Under the pieces are notes generated by a model, which did no database searches, was not told the origin of the DNA, and was given only the letters and a program-made list of their open reading frames with translations. Both the position numbers and the translations under genes were made by a program. 64,000 bases of DNA from Opisthorchis felineus (taxonomy: Eukaryota > Platyhelminthes > Trematoda > Opisthorchiida > Opisthorchiidae): contig SJOL01007403.1 of the NCBI GenBank assembly GCA_004794785.1, positions 665,403 through 729,402 on the forward strand. The letters run 5' to 3'. Below, one piece after another: positions 1 through 14,077 of this stretch; position 1 is the stretch's first letter, and every line of letters begins with the position of its first letter.

Positions 1-3000
1 ATTACCTGGAATAGCACGTGGATTTCCCCGTGAGATTTCAGTAGTATACGAAGTGCCAAATCTAGCATACTTGGCGAAGGTCTTTAGAGCAAGTGACGTC
101 AGGTAAGTAGGAACATTTGAAACTTGCGGATTTACAATTTTGGCAGCAAGAATACCTTAAACAGCGCACTTCCGTTAACTTTTGGACAATTTACGAAAAA
201 TAGGTGTTATTTGGTCAATGCTCCGTGACAGCCTAAGAAAACCATGAAAATCCGAATAGATGCAATCAATCACAGCAGTACGTGGTCTAAACACCTTCGA
301 CATGGAGGAATTTTATCCCGCTACCAACTAAAATTTACTCCTGTTGTAAGCATATATACACAAATATACAAATATATACGTATCCTTCATTTTGGCAACC
401 AACTAGCAAAGCTTGTTGCCTTGACATGAGAGTGTTGGAGTGTGACGTCGAATAGGTACTAATCACACGCCAGACTGATGCAGCGAATGATGGCTTGGTG
501 TTGTCCGACAGCCGTGTGTTGTCTGTTTTCGAGTGAGGACATCCACGGTCAGCGGATGCATGAAGGAGTCCAGAGTGCTATCGGGCTACTCTCAGCTGAT
601 CTAGTGATTTTTTCCCTCCAATGGCCATTCAGGTCAGTGTACCTCTTAGTGGTGCTATTTCGCAGGTTCGTTTCTCTTCTCGCCGCAAATCTACTGAGAG
701 ACCCTAGAAACGTACATGTACATGTGCCTATCCCAAATGCGATGGCTCATGAGAGGAACACACCGAATATGGTTCGGCACCCTAACGGTTGAACCTTACT
801 TTTTCAGCATGATATGCCACGGTGAAGCTAAATACGGCCTGAGGTTTGCTATACCAGGAAGGCACACATGTGAAACAATGAAGCTATCCGTAATCGTCCA
901 TAGAGTCGCGCCACATTAAGCCGATGTGACCAAATGTGACTCATTTCTGTGATTAATCATTAGAACACGTCACAGGTTTTTGTTATACACAACGTTCTCC
1001 TATTGTTTAGTAGACATTTACTTCTTTTGGGGCTCGTTAATCATATCTGCCGATTTTACTGATAGCCTGTGGATCTTTTAAAATGTCTTTGTATTACCTA
1101 CGACGAAAAAAGAAAACAGTGCCTCAGAAGCCTTCACAATGAAGTCTACTATATCCGCACTCTCTTTAGAGGATCGTCGGTGGACTGTACTGCTTCTATC
1201 TCCTGGTGCTAATGGCCGGCCTGGTTTCTGGACCTGTAACTGTGTACCATTCAGTATTCGTTGGCACATTTAGTGTGAGCTGCTACTGGCAAGAGTAAAA
1301 CAGCGTACTTTGTATGCGTGCTGTTTGAACAACTATTTTTATGGACATAAATGCATTGGTGTAATTTGTTATAATGACAGTGTGATGCAAATCCATTTGA
1401 ACGATTCGATGAATCGGACAAAAAGAGCTCTGGATGTGAAAAGTGTTTTCGATGATAGAGTAATGAATGTTTATAGTTACATTATAAAAGCAACTACCCT
1501 TGTTATGAAGCAGTTGAAATAGTTCTCGCGGGTTTTTCCACTGACAAGGCGAAGCGGACCTGAAAGCTACCAAATGTTAACCAGTGCACGCAATATCCAA
1601 CGGAAGCGGAAAGCAAACACCACTGTCAAATCATGACAACAAATGGAGCGTCAGTCTCCGCTGCATTGCCTATGTCACGATGTCCCAATTTATTATAGAG
1701 ATATTCTGATAAAATTAACTTGCAATCAAGCCGCTATAGTCTCTGGATAAAAAGTTGAAGATGCTTCTGTGATGATGAAAGTCGCCGAAAAAGCAGTGTC
1801 CAGCATTTGAAATAATGCTTAAAGAACAGCACCAACCTTAAAATAACCTAACTATTTCGATCAACGCCGATTTGCTTTAAAATTCCAGTCCGGTCATCCT
1901 AAAAAGTGTATCAAAACTTCAAAGTAAAACTGCTGTACCAGCGCGGTAATTTTTTTCGGTAGACGTTAACACGCCCTTGAAAATGGAGGAAGCCAAAAAA
2001 CAAAGTTGAATAACTCTATAGAAAACTAACAGTGCCAATCATTCTAAATTGTTCAAGTTGAGAAACACAGTACAGTTTAATGCACGCCAGCTGAGGAAGC
2101 TATAATCATCCCACAACCGAAATTGGCAGTGTGGTTACCCTTCACCAAATTGACTGAGTCCTAGCACTTTTCCCCAGTAGATTGTATTGTCTTATAAACT
2201 CGCATTTTTATAATTCGCTACACTGAACCGTATGAGTAAATCGTCCTTTCTTGTGGGGTTTACTTTGCTTAAGACGCATCACCATTAAAAGACCGACGAA
2301 ATGTCCCCGATCTAACAGGCATGCCGCAGGTAGATTTACTAGATAAGCATATAAATTTGGAACAAATGTGACAATGTGAAGCCCAATAACTCGGCTCAGA
2401 TAAGAATAACTCTTACATTTTTGTGACAAGTAAAATGCAACACGAAAGCCTTTTGTAAGTCTCAAAGAAAAACGTGACAATTTAATACTCCAGAGTATGC
2501 CCTACCAGTCTTGGTTGTGCCCACTGAAATTTCATGAAATTACACAAATCTAACCTAAAATGACAGTTAAAGAACTCGCTTATCTAGGACTGCTCAAACA
2601 TGGGACTTTAAGTCCTCGGTGATGTTTATTCTTAAAGGGTTCACAGGCTGAGGTCCCTAGCTGCAAGTTAGGATAAAATATTCACAAACACAGAGATAGA
2701 GAGATCAAAGAATAGCCCAAGTAGCTCCTTTCTACTTTGAGAAATTATGTATACGGCAGAGTTCTGAAGCCTATTTCTCGTAATATTCACAGTAAATATG
2801 CAAATCCTGTTTTCCAGTGATAACTGTACTTGGAGAAGTAGTTAGTTTTGCTTAGCTGATGAATTCATGCTTGAAATATCCTTACGTAAAATAAAGTTTA
2901 TCCGAAGTTGAATGCAGAGCAACATAGAAGTAATTGGATCAGCCAAAGTGTATTCCAATCCTCAATAACTTGTAAGCAAAGACAAGAGTTCATTGTGGAT

Positions 3001-6000
3001 TTCCTCTCTAAAAGTGATGTCAGTCTATGCTAAACAACTCAGAATACTTGCGCATTATTAGTAAATAACAGAAAATTGCACTAACGAAAAACTAGTGAAG
3101 GTCTTTCCATGAGTAGGAATGAGCAGTATTATTTAAGCTGATAGGACAGCGTGTCACTACCGTTTGCACGTTTGCGTCGGCAATCCATCAACCTACCCTT
3201 ATTGGTCCCAATCTCAAGTTTCGGCCATCTGAGCCACAATCAATAGATCTCTAGTTTCAATGCAAGTTCGATTTTTAATTTTCATCGTGTCCCCCGTGGT
3301 AGTTAACTCAAAGGCAACAGGATGAAGTTGCATAGTAGACGCATCAACGTGAAGAGCATGATGATGTACGGAATATATCAGGTCACCTAACCTGTCTGCT
3401 GTGATCGTCTGCATTCATTGGACATGCTAACCATCACATTTGTTGTGGGGACACTTCTGAAAACAGCCAGTCTGGATAATTCAATCCCGAAAATACAACC
3501 AGGGGCAAAAGATTCTGAAATATAGTCTATATAACGCAAAGTTTTAAGATTGCTGTAAATTCCTCGACAATCCGCTACTATATTTGTCTAATTCGGGCTT
3601 ATCAACAACAGTGTAAGCAGTTGGTAAAATACACCCATCAAGTTGGCGTTAACGAGAGATTCGACTGAATCCCAGCCGAAACTCATGTTTATGGTTTTCT
3701 TCAACTAATGTGCTGCACAAAGACTGCCTCGTGTTTCAGTTAGCACCGAAGTGCTACCGAAGTATACTTATATATTCACATCTCCAACATCGTAACAACC
3801 GAAACATGAGATGGCCTTTATACACCAAATTTGGCTGAACAAATCATAAACTAGCGATTTGGCCGGAACTCATTTGAGTCTCCTGTTAGTATCCACTTAG
3901 TTTATAAACGAGTCTTTCGCCGACTCAAAACTCACGTTTTTGTTCACCAAAAATGTCTGAAAGAAACACTCCAGTAAGGCAGCTCGTGGTTGTTATTAGT
4001 TGGCTGGACCTCTAGGACACCAGCGAGTTATTGGTGCACGAAGACCTTCCAGAGTTACACCTTGTCTTGAACAAAACGCCAACAATCGATTTGGACTTTG
4101 GCTTAAACTCAACGTGCGTGGAAGCAAACCTGCGAAAAGCGGTAACTTAGGTGGACACTCAGTGAAGACAAACAGATAACCAAGATGGTTGTGAATCATG
4201 AAGATGAATGCAGAGTGAAGTGTGCCGGCAACCTCCAATTATGCCCACCTTTTGCCAAAAGGATGTTATTCCGGAAACGTAAAGCCTTGAAGTTGGAAAA
4301 CTTTGTCTTGTCAGGGAGGTCTGCGAGAAAATGCAATAACCATATGTAGCTTAGATTTACACATCTTACAGAACAGCTGTGCAACAAAATATATTTTCTC
4401 TTAAACAAAGGTATTAGGACACTCACACTTTTCTCCCTCCTGTGGAATGGGGCAATCTGGGATTCCTGGGCCAAATGCACAACGACCGACATTAATATTC
4501 AGAGAAAGTTCTGATGACGTGGCTCTTTGGAGTCTAAAAATGACGTATGGTCTGCTGTTCAGGTGACATTTAGTACTAAAGTATGCCGAAATAGTGGTGG
4601 CTCGGATGCGCTTATTAGTTGTTGGCTGTTCTTCTATTCTCCGAGCCTGTCAATGAGCCTACACACATTTCACCGCCAAAAAGAGGTGATATCATCAGTG
4701 AGCTTTTGGGCTGATAGATTCTCCTTATCTGCTTGCGTTTACATAAATTTCAAACAGCATCTGGTATCCTTTGACGCGATAGTTGGAGGAGAAATTACTT
4801 GTAAGTTCTTCTGTCTGCTTATGATATGTGTGTTTTATGTTTAGTGAGATTTGTCCCTTCAGTAACTTTGTTCTTGCATGTTTGACTGTTTTTATGATTG
4901 GCCCGATTAGCATTGGGTTGCATTCTGGTTTTCTACCTTTGTTTCGACTGCCTATTCCGACATCTGTTCTTACTTACTTACTCACTCCTCTCTCCTAGTA
5001 TCGGTTACCATCTCCTAAGTTTCCATTTCGCAGTGGTCTGATTTTTATGGACTTGATTGGCTAACTGCTCTTTCCTGGTTTTTCTTTAAGAATGACTGGT
5101 GTCCTTGCGTCTGACTGATTGATCAGATGCCCTAAGTTAAGCCTTTTGAAGTATTAGTTGGAGGCATGTTCTTGTCAGAATGATTAGTTCCTCTAACTTC
5201 CCTGTTCCTTCTGTAGGATTCCTTCCGTTTTCTTATACACCTTTGAGGCTCGTTGTTCAAGTAGTGGAGCTTCACTTCCTTTTGTCCGTTTGTCGAAATC
5301 CTTGCGTTGAATTTTGTATGCAAAACTGTTCGCCATCAGTAGAATCAGTTTTCCTTTTTGTTTTTGACAGTGCCCTCCGCATAAAGCCCGCAAGTTTGTA
5401 GACCACCGTCTTACCTGCTATAGTAGAATCTTTGCATTCATTTCAGCGACTTGATGTAAGGGATTGTTTCGGTGGTAAAGCACAAACAATAACAAGTTTT
5501 TTCTGGCACATCGACCATTTTTGTTGCTTTTTAGGATCTTGAAGAGGACATCAGTTGCCCCGAACGATGGACTACGAGTTGCTTTTTGGTCAAGGTCAAG
5601 CACTGCACTCATCTGATGTTCATGTTAGTCCGAAAGTGTCTATAGAGTTATGGTCATTCGGTTGATTCATCGTTTTGAAGGTGAACAACAGTTTGACTTA
5701 CAAGCGTTCTTGAACTACACTGGTTTTACGAAAAGTTCACTACGATCTGCTTACATATGGCCATTTACGGACCTCCAAGGCTTGCTTTTATTTATGCTTG
5801 TCATTGTTATGTATGTTACTTAACCATGACATCCAGCGAAGTTGTGCACGCACATTTGATATCTGCAACCAATTTCTGTTTCCTGTGTCCGGTGCTTTCT
5901 AGCTGTGATCATTGCAGTGCGCTTAAACCGATTTGGCTTCACCAACAATTTACCCAGTCAATTAGCTTTCTCGTGTTGAATAGATGTGTTAATGTGTCAA

Positions 6001-9000
6001 TGCCAATTGGATGCCGAGATTTCGTGAAAAAATTAACGTGTAGGTCGCTTGCATGGCTGTTTCTGGTGGAAATATGCAAATTTGCCAACGAATGTGACCG
6101 TTGTGTGGGATTAGATGTACTGCAACCACAAACCAGCAACATATTTCCTCTTTCCTGATCGGAATGTCGCTCACATCTCGACAGGCGATACAAGGACAAT
6201 GGCATATTTCACACTGTTCGTATGGGTAGTGATAACCAACTGAGGTACGCGGCCTCTAATTCATAGACTCAAAATCAATTTTGATAACACCGAACCAAAT
6301 CAGGTAATACGCATGACGTCCATATTCTAATAACCGTAACATTCCCACAAAACCTCTCACAGTTGAATAAATTATCAACTTCCGACTTAAGGTCTAACGT
6401 GCTGCCGAACTACTGCTAGAAGCAATTAATAATGTACAAGCAATTGAATGGATTCGTTCGCTTGCAACATCTATGAATGGAACAAAACACTGTTACTATT
6501 TCCAAATGATTTTATGCTTCACGGGAATTCGGAGGGAACTATTAGCACCAGGGAAGACCGAACGGTTGAAGTAGCATATGATGAAACCTACTGGAGCGCA
6601 ACAGAAGCACATAATTCTTTTCTAAGTTGGGTTCATCCAGTGGAATCAAAAAAGACAATGGAATGCATGGTTCTACTTTCATTAAATGGATTCCTTCAAT
6701 AACACCACGAATAAAAATAACGATAAATGTCTCATTTTTTGCGATTCAGTGGCTTGGTGTAAGTGTCAAATGCTTCACTTGGATTGATGGCTACTAAGAT
6801 TTACCGACTGTAAGACCGTTACGTAAACTAAAAGCTGGTTAGACGAAGATGTACATTGGATTCGAATCTCCAATTGCTCAAACAGGTCAAGCATTGTGTG
6901 GGTCTGTGGTCAACAGCCCAAAATCGTTAATCTAACTAACAAATTTTCAAACTAATTCTCTCACTCGATTAGTTTTATTAAAGACTGTAAGTCCGGCCAC
7001 ACCTCACGCACTTTAATTAAAAACCCATGATTTCTTACTCGTCAGGTCCTTCTTAAACGTCGACGGGAATTTAAAAGTAGAAGTCCGAATAATCGTTGGA
7101 CGTTTACCCACAAGCGGTAACAGCTAAGAGATAATCGCGCCCTAAAAATAAGCTTTTAGGCTTCTCTAAATTTACCTCTCGAAAGCCGTTCCTTAGATTC
7201 AAGATCAGGTAGAGCAGCAGAACATACCGACTAGTTAATTACAAAATAAAAGTCTAGAAGCCAAGAAGCGGGTTATATCCGGTAGGGAGTTGTTGAAATT
7301 TTAACCATAATCCTCATATCTAATCCTCTCAACTTAATTCAGTCACTAGATGACTTCCCAATAAGCTTGCCTTGCTCATATCCTCTCTTGGATTATTATT
7401 ACCATAAACTTCTCACCAGTAAAAGTGACCTAACGTGATTTTGTGTAAGTGCAGAACATACTCATCTAGAGAGTTCCGGCTTGGTAGAGGAATGTGGATT
7501 TTGATACTCACCAGTCCGCAAACAGAACGGTGTTAAACTGCGAATAACGCGTGTGACGTCAGCAGCTGTGTAGCCCAACGACAGATCACTGGATGGTCAG
7601 CGCTTTTAACAAGCCAATGTACTGGCTTCTTCCTATTTGGACAGATAAGGAGAGTTACTTGCACAACTGAGCGGTCGTCTATAACTGACTGTTTCTATCA
7701 GTGTTTCTTATTTTTAGCTGAGGAAGCTGAAATGAATGTTTAAATCTTCCTGCATAGCATTGCGTGCTCCACAAACTTAAAGAGTTCCGAATATTTTAAT
7801 CGCCCTGTTTTGAAAAACCGAATGCCTATTATTCACACACATTTGTCATTCTTTTGTTCTCTCTGGAGTCTGGTTCATTGACGTTAGATACATGTTCCCA
7901 CACAACAGGCCAGGTGACAATAGTAAATGGCTTAAAGTTTGGAAAATCACCGAGTTTGTTTGAAACACACTAGGAAGCAGCTTTTTGTTCAGACGAGTGC
8001 AAAGGTCATTGGATGAAGTCCTATGATTATAAATTCGACTGAACATAAATTTGGTATCTTCAGGAAGTGATTCGGTGCGGTGAGAGTTTTGATTTAGCAT
8101 CCTTCATTGAATTGCAGGGACCTTGAAACTAAAAAGTCACCATTTAAAACAAACAACGTTGGTATACGCAGCAGGCATCAGATAAGCACTTCGCATTGAG
8201 CCACTTACAGAGGAAACTATTTTACTGCGTGCTAGGTGCCACTGATTTTCCACATGGTTAGTGAAATGCCATGAGAAAGGAAAAACCTGCTAGGAATTCC
8301 AGGAGGTCCATTTGACGGAAGCCTTTCTCAACGACAAGGAGCGAATAAAAGGAACTACAGTGCATTTTTCTACACTTGGTTAATTAAGTTAAACTTTCAT
8401 CTAGGTGATTTCGCATAGATTCCGTGAGCGCGCACCAATGGTATTCGGCATTCTGATTGCTTGGAGTATTCAGGACTTGTACACATCAATAACGAAGACT
8501 CGCTGATGTCACACCAGGACAATACTGTGTAATGGTACTCGCAGTGCCTGAATAAACTCCAATACGCACCAAAAAACAAAATTATTCATCGTAGGGATAC
8601 ATTCTTACATGACAACGGCACCAAGGTAACTCTTGACAACTCGGTCAACACAGGCTTATCATTGTGTTCCAGTTTTATCAACCTAGGTCATTATTGCATT
8701 TGTGATACGTATCACCAAATACTGAAAATATTTTTTGCGAAGCTAAGGCCAGTATCGTCAGAGGCATCCTTCGAAAGTGCTCACTCCTGTGGACTGGTAA
8801 ATTTGAACGACTGCCCAACGTGGATTTCAACAAGTACAGGAAGAACAGAGCTACAACCACTGCAGGGATGTTACTTCGTACTACCTATCGGAAACGCATC
8901 TATCCCTCAAGTTAAACAAGACTAAATTAAGCGGGGTAGGCTGTGCGAACCATTCATGTCAAAAGTGAAAGTAACTTAACGGGCAGATTTCTTTCGTTGA

Positions 9001-9640
9001 TTTTTTTAGTCCCGAACATTGTGGTAAAGAGATGCTATGATTTATGTCTACCTACATATTATTTGAATATAAAAGGTATATAGATAATGAATAAATTTCT
9101 CTTTAGACATCGTTACGGTTGATGGTAATATGAGCGCTCAGGTAGGAAGACTAAGCGCTGCCGAGGCCCTTCTGGTTGATCATCTAGTGTCAACTACGAG
9201 GCGCACGGGTAACGGAAAGCGCCTTCTTTAGATGAGTGCCGATCACAGGCGGTTACAGTGCAGTACCTATTTTGGAACAGCGAAAATCACTTGATGACTT
9301 GGTGGCCACTAACGAACCAGTCGCGATTCCAAAAAGACCACATCACCGTCATTACCGGTGGTGAGGGTCAGTCAGTGCCCGTCACTCCTTTTGAGATACC
9401 AGCGTAGACTCCGACCATGCACTTGTACGCTGCTGCTTTTCATTGTGCTTTTCAGGTCTTCACAAAACGTGCACCCATTGCTTAGCCATTGTGAAGCTTG
9501 TGGACCCATGAACCAAACGAACCTATCAGAACAGGCTGATCAAACGACTAGTGGATGGTCCGATGTTGGGTATTGAAGACTGAGGGAAACAGATATCAAA
9601 AGCGCTACTCAAAGCTGGAACAGCGATAAAATGATACAAT
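1..9640. other. Non-coding stretch, no gene recognised
   Basis: I read both strands and found no reading frame longer than about 135 codons and none with a recognisable domain. The longest open frames (5757-6158 plus, 4527-4844 plus) have no family resemblance and look like chance openings. The only structure supported here is the dispersed repeat at 3.66-3.94 kb. A B-box-like GGATTCGAATCTCC near 6853-6866 has a possible A box only about 25 bases upstream and could be a SINE scrap. The region is AT-rich and reads like intron or intergenic flatworm DNA. Confidence 0.5.
3661..3935 (+). repeat. Dispersed repeat also seen at 18.09 and 38.59 kb
   Basis: The segment GAATCCCAGCCGAAACTCAT, followed about 45 bases later by TGCTGCACAAAGACTGCCTC, recurs in diverged form at 38585-38640 and at 18098-18170 in the same order. 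Between this copy and 38.6 kb a further shared block follows, centred on a GTATACTT motif and a TTTATAAACGAG or TTCATAAACGAG motif. In the other two places the block lies just upstream of a hammerhead-like repeat, so it is probably the 5' part of the same mobile unit. No hammerhead is visible downstream of this copy. The limits are approximate. Confidence 0.45.
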
Positions 9641-9659
9641 CCAGTCAACCTCATTCATA

Positions 9660-11690
9660 CGTTGGATCTTTGACAGGACTATGACTAATCTGGAGGCACG
9701 GCGGCAGATTCCTCCTGACCGTAACCACAACACAACCCAACGCATCGTCCGACGCAAGGTTAAACTGCGTGTCCGTGCAGACCACGAAGCTTGGTGGACC
9801 GGAAAGGCTGAAAAATGGAAAAGGCAAAAAATTCTGGAAACGTTCGCAGCCTGTTACACTTGATTCGTTCAAATGGTCCAACCTGTAGCATCTGGTCAGC
9901 TAAACTATCAGGAACCAGAATGACCCTCTGATATCCAGCAAAGGAGAACGTCTGGATTGCTGGACAAAATACTTTGAATAACAATACAGTTAGCCACCTA
10001 CTACCTCTAGTTGGGAATGCTTGCCTTCAACAGAAAGGTGGACTGTGAGCATGAAACCCCTCAGCCTCAGAAGTTTCCCAGTGTATGTCTCTACTCAGGC
10101 GTCATCGTGCTCTTGGCCATGATGACCTTCCACCTGATCACTTCAAGGATGGTGGCAAATTCCTCAGTCGGTTCCTCTCTATCCTATTTGTATTTATCTA
10201 GAGGAAAGGGTCCTTTTCAGATAACTAGAGTGAACCGATAATAGTGCCCATTTTCAAATAGGGTAATTGCAGTGAATGTGGTAACCACAGAGATATCAGC
10301 TGGACTCACGTTGTAACAAGGCTTCTGGCCTAACTGATACTTCGGAGCCTTCCGGCGGTACGCTGGTCCTTGAATCGCGAGCGTCAAGTGAGATTTCGAC
10401 CGGTTGGAGGCTGCGTCGACCAGATCTTCACACTTCTTCAGATGTTAGAGTAACACCCTATGTACAGGTGACCTACAATCTTGCTACTCGTTGACTGCAA
10501 GGGTGCGTTCGATTCTGTCGACCGGTCAGCTGTTTTGACCATAATTGCTCAACAGGGTATACCCCAGACGTTTGTGAACATAATCCTGTCCCTATGTTCA
10601 TATACTTCTGGGCGTGCGAGAGTGCATGGTGAGCTCTGCGAAAGCTTTCCCACAAAAAGTGGTGTCCGACTAGAATGTCCCCTCTCTCCATTCTTGTTGA
10701 ACTTCGTCGCTGATAAAATAAAGAGGCGAACGCTGGAATCCCGGCGTTCAAATCGTTGCTGATGAGGACCTTGTCAATTTGATGCAGACAGACGACATCG
10801 CCCATACCTTTGAAGACACAGTCGCAGCACAAGCTTTGTTGAATAGACTGACCACCATGATACCATCAATCGGCATGCGTCTGGCACCTTCACAGTTCAT
10901 AGTCATGCTTCATAACATGCAGTCACTGGACATACCCTTACAATTCAAGGAGAATCACTGGAGGTTTTAGAGAATCCTACGTATCTCGGAAGTTGCGTTA
11001 GCTCTGACGGAATTGTGTCTGATAAAGTCAATGCATGAATCCTAAAGGCTAGAAGCACGTTTGATAATTTGCGTCAATTATGGTGTCAAAAAAGTATACC
11101 ACTGGGCCTCAAGAGCACCAGTCTACAGCAAGGGCTATATTGCCGTATGGTTGCGAAAAATGGCCTTTGAGGACAGATGGTATGAGGCGTCTTCCGGCTT
11201 TTGACCACCGATGCCTCAGAATTGTTCCTGGTGTCGGATGACATCAATGTATTCGTAACGAGGCAATTGGAAAATGTGCATCGGGTACTTCAATCGCGGT
11301 AAAAATCTAGCACCATCAACTACGGTGGTTCGGCCATGTGTTACGTATGCCGAAACACCTTTTACCCATACGAGTGCTGTTTTCTGTGCCTCTTTCAGAA
11401 TGGCTCAAACCGCAAGGTGGACAAGGTACGACTTAGCAGAAGGGTGCAAAAGAAATTACAAAGGGTTTGGGTGCTTTATGTGCAGTACGCCTTCAAGGAT
11501 GGGGTCTTCATGACCCCTCTTTCTCTTGGCTGAAGACATTGCAAGAAACGGTGGCTGTTTGATGTCGGTGAAGTTCGTGCTATCAGTCTAGTTCCAGATT
11601 GTCTGAGGCGTAGACTCGTCAGAACGCTTGCGATGGACCAGCACAGGGTCTCCGCCCTCACCTACTAATTTCTCCTCTTTTAACTCTAAG
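9660..11690 (+). mobile_element. RTE-clade LINE relic, subfamily A (RT and C-terminal part)
   Basis: This is a 5'-truncated, frameshifted copy of an RTE-type non-LTR retrotransposon. Pieces readable in order are: a linker with EARRQIPP and DHEAWW (9683-9860); NHRDISWTHVVTRLLA (about 10270-10330); FRPVGGCVDQIFTL (about 10399-10440); the RT block DCKGAFDSVDRSA (about 10490-10530); LCSYTSGRARVHGEL (about 10590-10640); a QGCPLSPF-like motif decayed to LECPLSPFLLNF (10672-10707); and the catalytic YADD box changed to QTDD (about 10783-10795). A thumb-region stretch, IPSIGMRLAPS, follows, then a C-terminal block near 11470-11660. Several stops and frame changes and the lost YADD show it is dead. 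The endonuclease half is missing. Its wording differs from the 26 and 40 kb copies, so I treat it as a separate subfamily. Confidence 0.85.
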
Positions 11691-12910
11691 GCTTTAAATA
11701 TGATTGAACACTAATAACCGACTGCGCAGCAAACACAGGAGACATGAATTCTGGAATAACATCCAAGACCAGCAAAGCATCGCCGTGTTCCCCAACCTTC
11801 GACATATTCGGTGACAGCTTGACATAAGCGCAATGCATCCGTCAAATACATAGTAATCCATAGATGCAGGAATCGGTCACTACACCCTCAAGATTGTTCA
11901 TCATGGACCAGCGTAGCTTCCATAGAAGTTACAGTATTTGGTGACAATAAGGCATGTGGAATGCAGAAGTATAGCGTAGCTTCTTATGTGAAAGCACTTT
12001 CACTGGCTCGACCGGTATTAAAAATGCAGCTGCACCTACGGCCCACAAGTGCTGTATTGAACCTGCTTGGTATGAACTGAGGCAAGATTTGAGGGCATCA
12101 ATTACCATTATAGTGGGGTGCCTAAAATGCTATCAGATTGGTCGATTTGCCTTCCTGGTTAGAATATAAAAATATTGACAATTTGGAAGTAAGTGTATTG
12201 GTTAATGTGATGGAGAACTGAACTCAGCAGCTTACTTGTTGAGATCTCGTAGTCCCTTGGTTGTGCATTCGTTTGAAAGGTCACTGTGCGTCCTTTCAAC
12301 ATTTTAAAACATCACCGTTATCACTTGCTTGGCTTCACAATGGCTCTCATGGTCCAATTTTTCAGCTTAGTCTGGTCAACCACGAATTTTTGCAATAAAA
12401 GTATGTGCAACTAAGTCAGTTTTCGTTCTGTGACATAAGCCTGGACGTTCCGTTTGTCGCATGCAACAGAGTTGATACTTGAAACTGCTGCCATTTATTT
12501 TCTGCCCCATTCCACGTGGTGACTACTATTCCGTGCGACAGCAGTAGTAAGCGCCACTGGTGTGTTGCCATCCACAGTAGGAGTGAGGTTAATGACTCAG
12601 TTCCCACAGACTTCATATTCTGACAAGATCCAGCTTACGTACCAATGACTTTTATTTGAAAAAATTCAGTTACTACATTTCGTTCATATTCGGTTGTTTG
12701 TTTCACCGACATTGCGGCCTTCATTCGAGATAACCGCAAAACAAAACACACATTAGGATTATGTTCACCCTCTAGGAAGATCGGAAACAAGGCAGAAGCT
12801 AGGACAACTCCGTCATGACTTAATATAATTGCAAGAGATTCCTGCTTGGTTTAAAACTTGGGCAAAGTCCTAAATATTTTTACTTCCTCATGCAGCAGAC
12901 GTTGTAATAC

Positions 12911-12933
12911 GTATATATATANTATATATATAA
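12911..12933. repeat. AT microsatellite with one undetermined base (N at 12922)
   Basis: A TA dinucleotide run is broken by the only N I noticed in the window, at 12922. It is likely an assembly or consensus ambiguity in a slippage-prone tract rather than biology. Confidence 0.9.
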
Positions 12934-14024
12934 TGTTCCACAAACCGAAGATTTTGCTGTACCGATATGGAAAAAGCGTGATTTTCTTGCGCATCAAATT
13001 ATGGCTATCTACATGCTGTAAGAAAAGCGCATATATTCATAGACGCAAAGGTCTACGAAGTGGTCATGAATTGTCCACTAAATTGGTGCAGTTTCTGTCC
13101 CGTAGCTTCTAAGTTAAAGAACATCTGTACATATCTTCTGGAAAGCGAATGGTCAAGACGGACTGCACTCCGAAATGATCTCTCGAGAAAAGACAATCGT
13201 ACCGTTGCGCTTCTTTAAGCAGACCAACCTTTGAAATGATATCAACCTCAGTCATTCTTTCTTAAACGGTGATCACAGGGCAGTAACGTGTGGTAGAATT
13301 GTTCCTGCCCAAACGGCTGCCTCCAGGGACTCACTTGAGATGGTCTTTCCTGCTGCATGTTCTCCTCTACAGAGGCTCTGAACACCAGCAAGAATTACAA
13401 GAGAACAGCCAAAGACATGGATTCCGTCTCTTAACTCATTATTGCTTTGCTGGGAAACCACGTGATGGTAACAAAATCAAACGATGAATCCCATTTTCAG
13501 CGTTATTTTTCATCACTTCTAGGTTCTATGGGTTTTACAACGACAGCAATTTGTTTTCTCATTGAAATTCTCGCATATTCTGGCTTCCTGCCAACTCAAA
13601 CAATGGAAGGATATGAGTTTGAACTGACGGACAGCAGTACAAGCAAAAATTACGACCGATATACTCTCAACCAAAACGCTCATTATACTACGCTTCATGT
13701 CTCAACACAAAGCGGCTAATAAACAACTTACCGGTCCACTTGAACGTTAACTCAGTCAAATCTACCGCGAACTAGCAGCCTAGGCTGTCGCAGGATTAGT
13801 GTTGTTTTCAAACCCAGGCAACCATTTCAATGCCCAATGTGAAATTACTTTTGTCAAGCAGCTGCCCTAAAGAGCGTGATGACCTAAAGCTTGTACGGAT
13901 TATGCTGGTCATATATGTTTCACAAAAACGCGACCTCTGTATGGCGTGCTTTAGCGCAAGACTTTGAATTCTTTCGCGCCAAAACACACCTAAAAACAAG
14001 GAACCCCTTTCTAGTAGAGAAAAT

Positions 14025-14077
14025 GAATTTTTCGCCTCGAATGACTTATTAGCAGTGTGATTAACTTACACTTAGTC
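14025..14077 (-). repeat. SINE fragment related to the 45.1 kb element
   Basis: The string AGCAGTGTGATTAACTTACA matches AGCAGTGTGACTAACTCGCA at 45150-45169 with few changes. The preceding bases also align loosely. Because the 45 kb element reads on the minus strand, this scrap is probably the same region of another copy in the same orientation. No ribozyme core remains beside it. Confidence 0.35.

Noticed and set aside
5757..6158. 133-codon open frame as a gene
   Set aside because: There is no motif or family resemblance, and an overlapping antisense frame of similar quality makes a chance opening likely.
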